Notes under the pieces: generated by a model | Database searches by the model: none | The model's input: only the letters and a program-made list of their open reading frames with translations | Told to the model about the DNA's origin: nothing | NCBI RefSeq assembly: GCF_004362145.1 | Contig: NZ_SNXC01000009.1 | Span: 1 to 64,000 of the forward strand | Length of the DNA stretch: 64,000 bases | Source: Marinomonas balearica | GTDB taxonomy: Bacteria; Pseudomonadota; Gammaproteobacteria; Pseudomonadales; Marinomonadaceae | Reading direction: 5' to 3' | Program-made: the position numbers and the translations under genes | Part shown: in pieces, positions 18,508 to 27,671 of the stretch | Position numbering within the stretch: the stretch's first letter is position 1 | How the letters are laid out: each line of letters begins with the position of its first letter

Positions 18508-20679
18508 ATGAGCAGCAACAGGGACTCTCAAGCCAGTCAATTTGACGAAAACCAACAGATGGAGCAGTTGCGCTCTCTTGTTTTAGGTGAAGATTGTCAG
18601 ATTGTTCGAGACGTTGTTGAAGAGAGTGCGCGAGATCTTGTTACCAATGTTTTAACGGAAGCGTTGCATGATAGGCAAAAAAACGACGGTAGTGTAACCG
18701 CTGTTATTGCGCCGCTTGTTGAGCAATCCGTAGAATCGTCGGTCGTCGCGCGAAAAGATCAATTTGTTAGTTACCTTTATCCGCTTGTCGGTAGCTTAGT
18801 TCGAAAGTCGGTAAGCTCGTTTTTAGCCGAGATTATTGAGCAGACTAATGAGCTTCTAGAAAGTAGCTTAACCTACAAAGGGCTTAAGTGGCGCTTTGAA
18901 GCTCGACGCGCGGGCATCAGTTATTCTCAGTACGTTGTACAGAAAACATTTGTTTTTCGTGTAGAGCAAGTTCTTCTTATTCATAAAGAAACGGGCATGT
19001 TGTTGAAAACGGTCATTCGGGATAAAACCCAAGCGACTGATGGCGATATGGTGTCCGCTATGCTGACAGCCATTAATGATTTTGTTGCCGACTCGTTTTC
19101 ACCGCAAGAAAACGAACTAGAGCAAAGTTTGGATGAAATTAAAACGGATGATTTCATCCTTCTAATAAAACAGGGTCCTAAAGCCATGTTGGTTGCTGCG
19201 ATTACCGGTAACCCTCCCGCTGGAATCGCTGACAAACTACAGCTTACTCTCGAGTCGATACATCAGATTTATAATGATGAACTAAACGACTACGATGGCG
19301 ATTCATCTGAATTTGAAAACACCGAACAACAGCTTAATGAGTGTTTGTTAGCCCAGCAAAAAGAGAATAAAGCGGAGAAGAAAAAACTTCCGTGGTTAGC
19401 AATCGGGTTATTGTTGTTAGGGTTTGTTGGATTGGTTACATACTTCTCTAAAGGTTGGGAGCGAGAGGGTATTGCAAATGATATTCGCACTTTAAATGCG
19501 CCTCCTGGGATTGTGTTGCTCAGTTCTAAGACGTGTGGTGACAAGGTATGTGTTGAGGTACTGCGAGACCCTGTAGCTCAAGATGTGTCGACTTGGATCT
19601 CAAGTGTTTCTGATATGGATGATATTCTGCTTACCGAGCGAAGTTATCGTTCACTCGATGAAAGGCTACAGCCACAACGACTGAAAAAGGTTGCAAATAC
19701 GTTTGCGGAGCTGCAATTTGATCCTGAAAGTGGAGTATTTCTCGGCAGTTTATCTAGAGAAAGGTACGATCAATTTCAATCTATGATTTCCGTAATCTTG
19801 GAGTCTAAATCTGTACAGGTAATTATGGATGCGGTTAAGCTGGATGAGCATAATGTGTCCAACACGATAGCGCTAAATAAATTGGCGAATAAGGTTCGTC
19901 TGCTTCCTGACGTACCCGGAATTGTACTGCTTAGTGCAGATGTTTGTGCAGAAAGTGTTTGTGTTGAGGTGCTTAGAGACCCTGATGCTCAAAAGGCATC
20001 TACTTGGATTCGTGATATTGGTTCTGAAAAACGAATAAAAATAAGAGAGCGTCATTTTCAAGCGGTTGATGAGAGGTTGTTGCCTAGTCGTTTAGCTAGA
20101 ATCGTCAAAATGTACCCAGAACTGGTATTTGATTCTGATTCATTGCATATAACAGGCTCGATATCTGTGGCTCGGTTCCAAGAATTACGTACTCAATTGC
20201 TCGGCATACCTGAATCAATATCTGTCGATTTTCTGTTAAACGACGTCAGTGTTGAGTCGCAAAGCCTGTCTGAAAGAATGTCAGATGAACTGCAACTAGA
20301 ACAATACATTTACGATATTAAGGCGACAAAAATTCGGTTTGATGTAAACGAAAATCAACTGCCTGATATTGAAATTGAAAACATTAAACGGCTAGGGATA
20401 AAGCTTGATGAAATACAACGTCTGGCTAAAAACGTAAAGCAAACGCTTTTTGTCATTATCATGGGAACGAGTACATCAGGTGGAACCGAAGCGTACAACA
20501 ATAAATTAAGTCTAGATCGAGCTAATGCGGTAATGAAGGCGTTAATTGACGCAGGGATCCCTTCCAGTATTTTAAGAACGACAGGGCTTGGTGTGTTTGA
20601 CCGGAATATCGATACACCAAAAGTGATATTTGATGTGGTCAGGCCATTATCCGAAGAAAATAGAGAAGTGCAGGACTAG
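18508..20679 (+). CDS. Inner-membrane-anchored OmpA-like protein with duplicated periplasmic module
   Basis: A 723-residue protein counted from ATG 18508. Residues 1-292 are cytoplasmic, with a conserved-looking region of short motifs (LRSLVLG; GLKWRFEARRAGISYSQYV; VEQVLLIHKETGMLL) that I have seen in other proteobacterial OmpA-family proteins. A membrane segment lies at about 294-312. The periplasmic part has two copies of a module of about 137 residues (about 332-468 and 469-585), each opening with PGIVLLS, a cysteine pair and VCVEVLRDP. The C-terminal OmpA-like domain (about 605-712) keeps the NKLSLDRA peptidoglycan-binding motif but has Thr at the usual Asp position. The next gene starts directly after its stop, so the proteins probably work together across the envelope. 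Confidence 0.88.
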   Translation: MSSNRDSQASQFDENQQMEQLRSLVLGEDCQIVRDVVEESARDLVTNVLTEALHDRQKNDGSVTAVIAPLVEQSVESSVVARKDQFVSYLYPLVGSLVRKSVSSFLAEIIEQTNELLESSLTYKGLKWRFEARRAGISYSQYVVQKTFVFRVEQVLLIHKETGMLLKTVIRDKTQATDGDMVSAMLTAINDFVADSFSPQENELEQSLDEIKTDDFILLIKQGPKAMLVAAITGNPPAGIADKLQLTLESIHQIYNDELNDYDGDSSEFENTEQQLNECLLAQQKENKAEKKKLPWLAIGLLLLGFVGLVTYFSKGWEREGIANDIRTLNAPPGIVLLSSKTCGDKVCVEVLRDPVAQDVSTWISSVSDMDDILLTERSYRSLDERLQPQRLKKVANTFAELQFDPESGVFLGSLSRERYDQFQSMISVILESKSVQVIMDAVKLDEHNVSNTIALNKLANKVRLLPDVPGIVLLSADVCAESVCVEVLRDPDAQKASTWIRDIGSEKRIKIRERHFQAVDERLLPSRLARIVKMYPELVFDSDSLHITGSISVARFQELRTQLLGIPESISVDFLLNDVSVESQSLSERMSDELQLEQYIYDIKATKIRFDVNENQLPDIEIENIKRLGIKLDEIQRLAKNVKQTLFVIIMGTSTSGGTEAYNNKLSLDRANAVMKALIDAGIPSSILRTTGLGVFDRNIDTPKVIFDVVRPLSEENREVQD

Positions 20680-21174
20680 ATGATCCAAAAAAAAATATGC
20701 ATGTTAGGTGCTTCTGCGGTTGGTAAAACCAGTTTGGTCAAACAATTTGTAGAAGGTATTTTTTCTGATAAATACCTCACAAGCATCGGTGTGAAAATCG
20801 ATAAAAAGAAGTTGGAAGTTGACGAAACTACCGTGCAGCTCATGTTGTGGGATATTGAAGGTGTCGATCGATACGCAGGGTTTAATCCTAAATACCTACG
20901 AGGGGCTGCGGCTGCAATCATTGTTGTAGATCAAACACGCACTCAGTCATTTCTTGAGGGAATCGAAATTTGTCGTTTAGTAAAACTTGAAAAAGAGATC
21001 CCCATTTTTTTAGTAGCTAATAAAAGCGATCTGCCTAAATCAGAATCATGGGACAGTGCCGCTGATTGTGGTGTGACCTCGTTATTTGAGCTCAGTTTTA
21101 GTACGAGTGCAAAAACAGGGGAAGGCGTGGAAGATATGTTTCTTAATGTTGCTAAAGCAGCATTAAACAAATAG
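20680..21174 (+). CDS. Small Ras/Rab-like GTPase (bacterial Rup-type)
   Basis: A 164-residue stand-alone G domain. G1 is GASAVGKTS (residues 10-18) and the switch-I threonine is in YLTSIGVKI (Thr34). G3 is WDIEG (57-61), G4 is NKSD (114-117) and G5 is TSAK (142-145). Motif spacing is that of eukaryotic Ras/Rab proteins and of the prokaryotic Ras-superfamily GTPases. The residue after the G3 glycine, the catalytic Gln in Ras and Rab, is Val62 here. There is no lipidation cysteine at the C-terminus. ATG 20680 abuts the stop of the OmpA-like gene and the next gene starts 11 bases later, so a co-regulated module is likely. It may be a polarity or localisation switch. Confidence 0.92.
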   Translation: MIQKKICMLGASAVGKTSLVKQFVEGIFSDKYLTSIGVKIDKKKLEVDETTVQLMLWDIEGVDRYAGFNPKYLRGAAAAIIVVDQTRTQSFLEGIEICRLVKLEKEIPIFLVANKSDLPKSESWDSAADCGVTSLFELSFSTSAKTGEGVEDMFLNVAKAALNK

Positions 21175-21185
21175 AGGTTGAGAGT

Positions 21186-23285
21186 ATGAGTGCGCTGCTG
21201 TATCAAGAATTAGGAATATTCGATTGTGTCGTACTTAAGCATATAAAAGACGACTCTTTTCTGATTCATTTCGCAAACGATAACTGGTTTAACACTCTAT
21301 TTCCCGGGATGCACGTAGGCGACGAAATCGTATTGGATGACACTCCTTATTATCTGGTTGACTTTTTGTATGATGCCAAAGAATTTTGGGGCTTAAATTC
21401 GCAGGGGCGAATTAATTCGGGTATCTGGAGTGAGCAAGTCGGTCGAAAGGTATTGCGTTTGGAAGCCGCAGCAATATCCAAAAAAGACGAGAACTTCCTT
21501 GTCCTCTTCAATCTTGAGAATGAATACAATAAAAGACAAAGTACGCTACAAATTGCGCGAGAGCTTCTTATTTCGAATGATAAGGTCTTAGAGCAACATG
21601 AAGTCATTCGCGAACGTATCGAAGCGTTAGCAGTTCAGCAAAATAATCGCAGTAGTATTAACTTGCCTGTAACGGAAGTTATTCAAGGAGCAGAGTTTGG
21701 CGTGGCTATCATAAGTCACGAATACCAGCCCATAGAGCAAAATCCTGCGTTGTTTAAGTTGTTTGAAATGCAGGTCGGTGACGGCGGTCAACCAGCAGCC
21801 TTGCTGATGGACTTGTGCGGACGTCAATTTCCTGAATTTCAGCGCATTTTAGATACTCGAAGTCGATGGAGTGGCGAGCTGTATTGGATGAAACCTCCGT
21901 CATTAAGTCGGTGGATGCAGCTTACCGTTTGTCCTATTGAAAGCGAGATCGATGGACTTTATTGGCTTCTTTTAGTGACTGACGTTTCTCGTGAGAAGTA
22001 CCTTCAACAAAGCAATGAGAAGCTGACTTATTTCGATGTGTTGACGAACCTTCCCAACCGTCAATACTATTGGCAATGTTTAGAAAATGCGATAGACGGC
22101 GGTCAGAGCTTTTTTGCAATGCAGTTGGATATTAGGCAACTCAAAACGATCAATGAAGTGTTTGGTTTCGCTGTCGGCGATACGGTGTTGAAAGAGTTGG
22201 CGGAAAGATTGCGCCAACTGATTAGCCCAAACGACGTGCTTGCAAGGATCGGTGGAAATGAGTTCGCGGTCATTTTGCGAGAAGCGCCACATCAGAATTG
22301 TGAGCAGATCGCCAGAAGAATGGTATCTGATATTTGTGCTCCATATTATGTGATGGAAGAGCAGTATAAGTGCAGTGTGGGTGTAAGTATCGGTGTTTCG
22401 CATTTTCCATATGACAGTGTAATTGCAGAAGAGCTTATGAAGTACGCTGATTTGGCTTCTTTCACTGCAAAACAATCTGGGAAGAATGTTGTTCAATTTT
22501 ACTCTCGCGAACTAAAAGACAGCTCATTGCGCCGGATGGAGTTAGAAGCAGCACTTCGTGATGCGATAGAGAACGGAGAGTTTGAGTTGTTTCTTCAGCC
22601 TATTCTCGACCTTTCTACTGGTAAAGTTTCTCAGGCTGAGGCGTTGATTCGTTGGCGGCGTCCTGATGTAGGGCTAGTCTTTCCTGATGAGTTTATTCCT
22701 ATTGCTGAAAAAACGGGGCTTATCATTGCGATTGGGAAGTGGGTTATTCAAGAAGCTTCAAGGTTGTTATCGCAGCTTCATGAGAACGGACAGTATATTA
22801 AGTTGTCCGTAAACTTATCGCCAGCGCAGGTAAGTGACCGATCGCTTTTGCACTTTATTAAAGAGCATATTGAAACCAATGAAGTTGATCCGACTTATTT
22901 GGAGCTAGAGCTTACGGAAGGCGTTCTGGTTAACGACTTTGAGAGAATAAATCACTTTCTTTCTGAGGTTCGAAAATTGGGGGTTAGTGTCGCGATTGAT
23001 GACTTCGGAACAGGATACAGCTCCCTTTCGTATCTACCTAAACTGCCGATCGATTTTCTAAAAATAGATCGCTCTTTTATCGGAGAGTTGATCGATAGTG
23101 AAAGTAATAAGGCGATTGTATTGGCAATTTTGGCAATGGCTGAAAGTCTGAAATTAGGCGTTATTGCAGAAGGTGTTGAAGTTGAATCACAAAAAGCGTT
23201 TTTGAGTAAACATAGATGCCAATCTGCCCAAGGCTATTTATTCAGTCGCCCTGTGCCGTTTGATGAATTTTGTAAGCTGCTTTGA
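21186..23285 (+). CDS. PAS-GGDEF-EAL protein, probable c-di-GMP phosphodiesterase
   Basis: A 699-residue cytosolic protein with no membrane segment. It has a PAS-like N-terminus (about 1-110), a helical linker, a second PAS-like domain (about 165-270), GGDEF (about 280-440) and EAL (about 447-699). The GGDEF signature is GGNEF (356-360), and the usual DxDxFK metal/GTP region reads QLDIRQLKTIN, so cyclase activity is doubtful. EAL (485-487), NLSP, ELTEG and DDFGTGYS (605-612) with KIDRSF are preserved, so hydrolysis is likely. As the last gene of the GTPase operon it may link the GTPase state to c-di-GMP level. Confidence 0.92.
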   Translation: MSALLYQELGIFDCVVLKHIKDDSFLIHFANDNWFNTLFPGMHVGDEIVLDDTPYYLVDFLYDAKEFWGLNSQGRINSGIWSEQVGRKVLRLEAAAISKKDENFLVLFNLENEYNKRQSTLQIARELLISNDKVLEQHEVIRERIEALAVQQNNRSSINLPVTEVIQGAEFGVAIISHEYQPIEQNPALFKLFEMQVGDGGQPAALLMDLCGRQFPEFQRILDTRSRWSGELYWMKPPSLSRWMQLTVCPIESEIDGLYWLLLVTDVSREKYLQQSNEKLTYFDVLTNLPNRQYYWQCLENAIDGGQSFFAMQLDIRQLKTINEVFGFAVGDTVLKELAERLRQLISPNDVLARIGGNEFAVILREAPHQNCEQIARRMVSDICAPYYVMEEQYKCSVGVSIGVSHFPYDSVIAEELMKYADLASFTAKQSGKNVVQFYSRELKDSSLRRMELEAALRDAIENGEFELFLQPILDLSTGKVSQAEALIRWRRPDVGLVFPDEFIPIAEKTGLIIAIGKWVIQEASRLLSQLHENGQYIKLSVNLSPAQVSDRSLLHFIKEHIETNEVDPTYLELELTEGVLVNDFERINHFLSEVRKLGVSVAIDDFGTGYSSLSYLPKLPIDFLKIDRSFIGELIDSESNKAIVLAILAMAESLKLGVIAEGVEVESQKAFLSKHRCQSAQGYLFSRPVPFDEFCKLL

Positions 23286-23482
23286 TACGCAAATGCAATG
23301 ATGCCTGGTTTTTCCCTTGTTTGGGAATTAGTCATGTTTTCTTGCTCGACTGAAAAGTAATCAAAGATTTTTGCTATGAGCATACAATTTTAATAAATAC
23401 ATGCGTATAATCCACGCGCGAAACTTTTTAGATTACAGGCTCAATGTTTGGGTCTGTTAAAAAATACATATTGGAGTTTAAA

Positions 23483-23890
23483 ATGGCGCTAGAACGCACC
23501 CTATCTATCATCAAGCCTGATGCTGTTGCAAAAAATGTTATCGGTGAAATCTACACTCGTTTTGAGCGTGCTGGTTTAAAAATCGTTGAAGCTAAAATGA
23601 TCCAACTGGATGACGAGCTTGCTGGTGGTTTCTATGCTGAGCATAAAGAGCGTCCTTTCTACAAAGACTTGGTTGCTTTCATGACTTCTGGCCCAGTTGT
23701 TGTATCTGTTCTTGAAGGTGAAAACGCTGTAGCACGTCACCGTGAATTGATGGGCGCAACTAACCCTAAAGAAGCAGCGACAGGTACATTACGCGCTGAC
23801 TACGCAGAATCTATCGATGCTAATGCTGTGCACGGTTCTGATTCTACGACTTCTGCTGAGCGTGAAGTGGCTTACTTCTTCGGTAACTAA
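23483..23890 (+). CDS. ndk: Nucleoside diphosphate kinase
   Basis: A 135-residue enzyme that balances nucleoside triphosphate pools using a phospho-histidine. The active site appears as NAVHGSDS near residue 114, and the N-terminal [12 protein letters not shown] is diagnostic. ATG 23483 has the ribosome site TTGGAG and gives a normal length; the frame is open 13 codons further upstream but no suitable start is supported. It starts the conserved ndk-rlmN-rodZ-ispG-hisS block. Confidence 0.97.
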   Translation: MALERTLSIIKPDAVAKNVIGEIYTRFERAGLKIVEAKMIQLDDELAGGFYAEHKERPFYKDLVAFMTSGPVVVSVLEGENAVARHRELMGATNPKEAATGTLRADYAESIDANAVHGSDSTTSAEREVAYFFGN

Positions 23891-23935
23891 GAATAAGCAT
23901 GCGGTCTATTTAGCGACTAATATAAATAGACTTGC

Positions 23936-23963
23936 AGAGGTGCAGTCATTTTGCTGCACCTCT
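23936..23963 (+). terminator. First hairpin after ndk
   Basis: AGAGGTGCAG (23936-23945) pairs perfectly with CTGCACCTCT (23954-23963) around an 8-nt loop. The tail is AT-rich but not a T-run. It stands in tandem with a stronger terminator. Confidence 0.65.
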
Positions 23964-23971
23964 ATTTAGAG

Positions 23972-24008
23972 GCTTCTGAAAAGCGTACTTCTTTTCAGAA
24001 GCTTTTTT
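23972..24008 (+). terminator. Rho-independent terminator of ndk
   Basis: GCTTCTGAAAAG pairs perfectly with CTTTTCAGAAGC around a 7-nt loop and is followed by six T residues. Confidence 0.9.
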
Positions 24009-24101
24009 CGTATTTAATATTTGTAACATTGGGTTTTTAGGCTGATAGTTCTGAATGGCTGTAAATCCCTCAAAGCGTTTACGCAAGTGATTGGTTGAAA
24101 C

Positions 24102-25223
24102 ATGTCTGCTATACAAAAAGTTAATTTGCTCGGTTTGTCCCCTGAAAAATTGATCGAGTTTTTCGAATCGATAGGCGAAAAGAAATTTCGTGCAACTCAG
24201 GTTATGAAGTGGATTCATCAAAAGGGTGCTGAAAGCTTCGAGGAAATGACGGACGTCAGTAAGAAACTGAGAGCGAAACTAGAAGGGATATGTGAGATTC
24301 GTGCGCCTGAAATTGTTGAGCAAAATATTTCGACCGATGGTACTCGTAAATGGATTATTCGAACTGAAGGTGGCAAAAATGACTGTGTAGAGACGGTGCT
24401 GATACCTGATGGCGACCGTGCGACGTTATGTGTTTCTTCTCAAGTCGGTTGTTCTCTAGACTGTAGCTTTTGTTCAACTGGAAAACAGGGTTTTAATCGT
24501 AATTTGACGCCTGCAGAGATCATTGGTCAGGTGTGGATCGCTATAAAGTCATTTGGACCTATGGATCCAAATGGTCCTCGTCGTGTCACTAATGTGGTGA
24601 TGATGGGGATGGGAGAGCCGCTCATGAACTTTGAGCCGGTTGTTGATGCAATGATCTTGATGATGCACGACAATGCTTACGGCCTGTCAAAGCGACGTGT
24701 AACGTTGAGTACGTCAGGGGTTGTACCAAAGATTTACGAGTTGGTTAAGCGTACCGATGTGTCACTGGCCATTTCACTGCATGCTCCTAACAATCCATTG
24801 CGTGATGAATTGGTACCTATTAACCGAAAATACCCAATCGAAGAGTTGTTAGAAGCTTGTCAGCATTATTTAGACAATCTTCCTGATAAGCGTCATATTA
24901 CAATTGAGTACACTATGATGGCGGGTGTGAATGACCAAGAAACGCATGCTCGTGAATTGGTAGGCTTGTTGAAAAATTTGGAATGTAAGGTAAACCTAAT
25001 CCCATTTAATCCCTTCCCTCATTCTGGGTATGAGAAGCCGTCGAACAATCAGACTCGTCGTTTCCAGAAAATATTGGCAGATGAAGGGTACACCGTAACG
25101 GTTAGAACGACTCGTGGCGAAGATATCGATGCAGCGTGTGGGCAGTTAGTCGGTGACTTTCATGATAAGACGCGTCGGTCACAAAAATACATAGAACTGC
25201 GTGAAGTAAGCGACCAGTCTTAA
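24102..25223 (+). CDS. rlmN: 23S rRNA A2503 / tRNA A37 C2-methyltransferase RlmN
   Basis: A 373-residue radical SAM enzyme that methylates C2 of adenosine in 23S rRNA and certain tRNAs. The radical SAM cluster motif CSLDCSFC is near residue 124, and the two extra cysteines of the mechanism are expected near residues 118 and 350 ([11 protein letters not shown]). The N-terminal [22 protein letters not shown] region matches the family. A start at ATG 24102 is well placed. In many gammaproteobacteria it sits between ndk and rodZ, as here. Confidence 0.97.
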   Translation: MSAIQKVNLLGLSPEKLIEFFESIGEKKFRATQVMKWIHQKGAESFEEMTDVSKKLRAKLEGICEIRAPEIVEQNISTDGTRKWIIRTEGGKNDCVETVLIPDGDRATLCVSSQVGCSLDCSFCSTGKQGFNRNLTPAEIIGQVWIAIKSFGPMDPNGPRRVTNVVMMGMGEPLMNFEPVVDAMILMMHDNAYGLSKRRVTLSTSGVVPKIYELVKRTDVSLAISLHAPNNPLRDELVPINRKYPIEELLEACQHYLDNLPDKRHITIEYTMMAGVNDQETHARELVGLLKNLECKVNLIPFNPFPHSGYEKPSNNQTRRFQKILADEGYTVTVRTTRGEDIDAACGQLVGDFHDKTRRSQKYIELREVSDQS

Positions 25224-25574
25224 TCGATCAAAGACAGGATTTTATGAACTTTGATCGACTGAAACGTTCAAATAATGGTCAAAGTTCATGTTCTACCAAA
25301 TTTTGATATAAAAATGTGCATTCTTTTGCGAATGAGGTTTGATGGTAGCCGTCAATCTTGTTTTAATAGCCATTATTGATAAGGTGTGCTTTTAAGTATT
25401 ACATCAGGCTCGATAACTTGTTTTTTAATGGATATGTGTGATTTGACATGAACATAAGCCATAAAAATGAGTAATGATATGGATATGTCTGTCGTGAGTA
25501 GCTTTTCACGAGACTGACCTTTCTTTCCATTCATTTCATGCCACCTTGTTTTGCCTGAGACCCAAGGTATAAAA
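25224..25574. other. Spacer between rlmN and rodZ
   Basis: About 350 bases with no supported gene. Pseudomonas has pilF at this place, and I saw no trace of it in any frame; E. coli also lacks it. A perfect inverted repeat (ATGAACTTTGA 25244-25254 / TCAAAGTTCAT 25279-25289) lies 20 bases after rlmN and may help 3'-end formation, although it has no T-run. Confidence 0.55.
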
Positions 25575-26540
25575 ATGACTACCGAATATAAAGTAGAGAC
25601 GGTCTCGTTAGACGATAACAGCGAGACAGAGATCGGAAAAAAATTAAAAATGAAAAGGATGTCGCTTGGTCTTGATGAAAGACAAGTAGCGACAGAACTG
25701 AAATTACCTATAGAACAGGTTATTGCACTCGAAAATAATCAATTTGACTATTTTCGCAGTAGCATGTTCGCTAGAGGTTATCTTAAAAGCTATTGCCGCT
25801 TATTAGACGTAGACCCTCGTCCGATTTTATCTGTTTTTGATCTACAGCAAGCTTCTCACGAACCTACCGTTAAACCTGTCGATAAAGTTAATAAACAGGC
25901 CAACTTTGGCGATCCAATTGTAATTCTTGTCTCCGTGGTCATTGTTGCGGTAATGATTTTTCTTGCTGTTTGGTGGCCGACATTGGAACGATCTTCGCCA
26001 AATGAAAGCGCTGAACCTGCATATCAAGAATCTGTGACTGAACAAGCAGGCGCGACTAACGATAGTGGTGTTGAGGTCATGCAACCGACTCAAGAGGGTT
26101 CAACGGTGACGGAGGCTGTCGTGGCAGGCGAGCTGGCTGAAGAAAAAGCGGTTGAAGACAGTGACATTGAAATTGGCTTATCTGCTGAAACAAAAGCTAT
26201 TTTAGAAGAAGCGGGCGTTGATCCAGAAAAAGTCGCTAAAGATACAGCACGAGATACAAGCGAACCTGAGCCTGTACTTGAAGTGGTTAAGCCAGAATAT
26301 AAAGACGACGTAGTGATGACCTTCAGTGCTGATTGCTGGACAGAAGTGAGAGACAGTCGAGGGAGAATACTGTATTCGGGCGTTAAATCTAAAGGAAGTA
26401 CGCTTAAGCTAAATGGCAGCGCGCCTTATAGAGTCGTCTTGGGTTTTGCTCGCGGAGTATCGTCGCTTAAATATAAAGGCGAAGAGTTCGATTTTTCTTC
26501 ATTTATTAGTAAAGACTTAGCTCGATTTGAGCTTAAATAG
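25575..26540 (+). CDS. rodZ: Cell-shape protein RodZ
   Basis: A 321-residue bitopic protein that links MreB to the cell-wall elongation machinery. The cytoplasmic N-terminus is a Cro-like helix-turn-helix ([26 protein letters not shown] to about residue 85). A membrane segment lies at about 112-130 ([19 protein letters not shown]). A long acidic, low-complexity linker follows, and a C-terminal DUF4115 domain covers about 240-318 ([20 protein letters not shown]). I start it at ATG 25575; a TTG eight codons upstream is open but less likely. It ends eight bases before ispG. Confidence 0.93.
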   Translation: MTTEYKVETVSLDDNSETEIGKKLKMKRMSLGLDERQVATELKLPIEQVIALENNQFDYFRSSMFARGYLKSYCRLLDVDPRPILSVFDLQQASHEPTVKPVDKVNKQANFGDPIVILVSVVIVAVMIFLAVWWPTLERSSPNESAEPAYQESVTEQAGATNDSGVEVMQPTQEGSTVTEAVVAGELAEEKAVEDSDIEIGLSAETKAILEEAGVDPEKVAKDTARDTSEPEPVLEVVKPEYKDDVVMTFSADCWTEVRDSRGRILYSGVKSKGSTLKLNGSAPYRVVLGFARGVSSLKYKGEEFDFSSFISKDLARFELK

Positions 26541-26548
26541 AGAGAACT

Positions 26549-27661
26549 ATGCATTTCGAATCACCAATAAAGCGCCGACAGTCTCGTCAAATTATGGTCG
26601 GAAATGTGCCTGTAGGCGGCGGGGCACCGATCAGTGTCCAAAGTATGACGAATACAGAGACGTGCGATGTCGATGCTACCGTTGCGCAAGTTAGAGCAAT
26701 TGAGCAAGCCGGTGCGGATATTGTTCGTATTTCCATTCCCTCTATGGAAGCTGCGGAAGCATTTAAAGAAATTCGAAAGCAAGTTTCGATTCCGTTAGTT
26801 GCAGACATTCATTTTGATTACCGTATTGCTCTTAAAGTGGCGGAATACGGGGTGGATTGTTTGCGAATCAATCCAGGAAACATAGGGAACAAAGACCGAG
26901 TGCGCTCTGTTGTAGACTGTGCCCGAGATAAAAACATACCAATTCGAATAGGTATCAATGCAGGGTCTTTAGAAAAAGACTTGCAAAAAAAGTACGGTGA
27001 ACCGACACCGGATGCGCTTGTTGAGTCCGCATTTCGACAAATCGAGTATTTCGATGAATTGGATTTTCATGAGTATAAGTTAAGTCTTAAAGCATCAGAT
27101 ATATTTATGACGGTTGAGGCATATCGAAAGATCGCTTCTCAAATCGATAATCCACTCCATCTGGGCATTACTGAAGCCGGGGGCTTGCGCTCTGGAACCG
27201 TTAAGTCCTCAATTGGTTTGGGATTGCTTCTAATGGACGGTATTGGTGACACATTGCGAGTATCACTTGCAGCAGATCCCGTTCAGGAAGTCAAAGTAGG
27301 TTGGGATATGCTTCGAAGCCTAAAACTTCGTAATCGAGGGATTAACTTCATTGCTTGTCCAAGTTGTTCTAGACAGAACTTTGATGTTATCAAAACGATG
27401 AACGAACTTGAGGAACGTCTAGACGATGTTACTGTCTCAATGGATGTTGCAGTAATTGGGTGTGTTGTGAATGGTCCTGGGGAAGCGAAAGAAGCGGATC
27501 TCGGTTTAGCCGGGGGATCTCCAAATAACTTGGTTTATCTAGACGGTAAACCGAACAGTAAACTAAAGAATGAAACACTGGTTGATGGTTTAGAAAAAAT
27601 GATTCGTGAAAAAGCTGCGGCAAAAGAAAACGAACTTTCTAACATCATCGCCAAGCAATAA
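26549..27661 (+). CDS. ispG: (E)-4-hydroxy-3-methylbut-2-enyl-diphosphate synthase IspG
   Basis: A 370-residue [4Fe-4S] enzyme of the MEP isoprenoid pathway. The TIM-barrel N-terminus starts [20 protein letters not shown]. The cluster ligands are CPSC near residue 271 and the cysteine in [18 protein letters not shown] near residue 306, followed by the conserved glutamate. It depends on the Fe-S machinery encoded upstream. Length is normal. Confidence 0.97.
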   Translation: MHFESPIKRRQSRQIMVGNVPVGGGAPISVQSMTNTETCDVDATVAQVRAIEQAGADIVRISIPSMEAAEAFKEIRKQVSIPLVADIHFDYRIALKVAEYGVDCLRINPGNIGNKDRVRSVVDCARDKNIPIRIGINAGSLEKDLQKKYGEPTPDALVESAFRQIEYFDELDFHEYKLSLKASDIFMTVEAYRKIASQIDNPLHLGITEAGGLRSGTVKSSIGLGLLLMDGIGDTLRVSLAADPVQEVKVGWDMLRSLKLRNRGINFIACPSCSRQNFDVIKTMNELEERLDDVTVSMDVAVIGCVVNGPGEAKEADLGLAGGSPNNLVYLDGKPNSKLKNETLVDGLEKMIREKAAAKENELSNIIAKQ

Positions 27662-27671
27662 GGAAACGAAA

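Noticed and set aside
25224-25574. Possible pilF remnant between rlmN and rodZ
   Set aside because: No TPR-like or lipoprotein text in any frame; absence of pilF here is also seen in E. coli, so it is not unusual.
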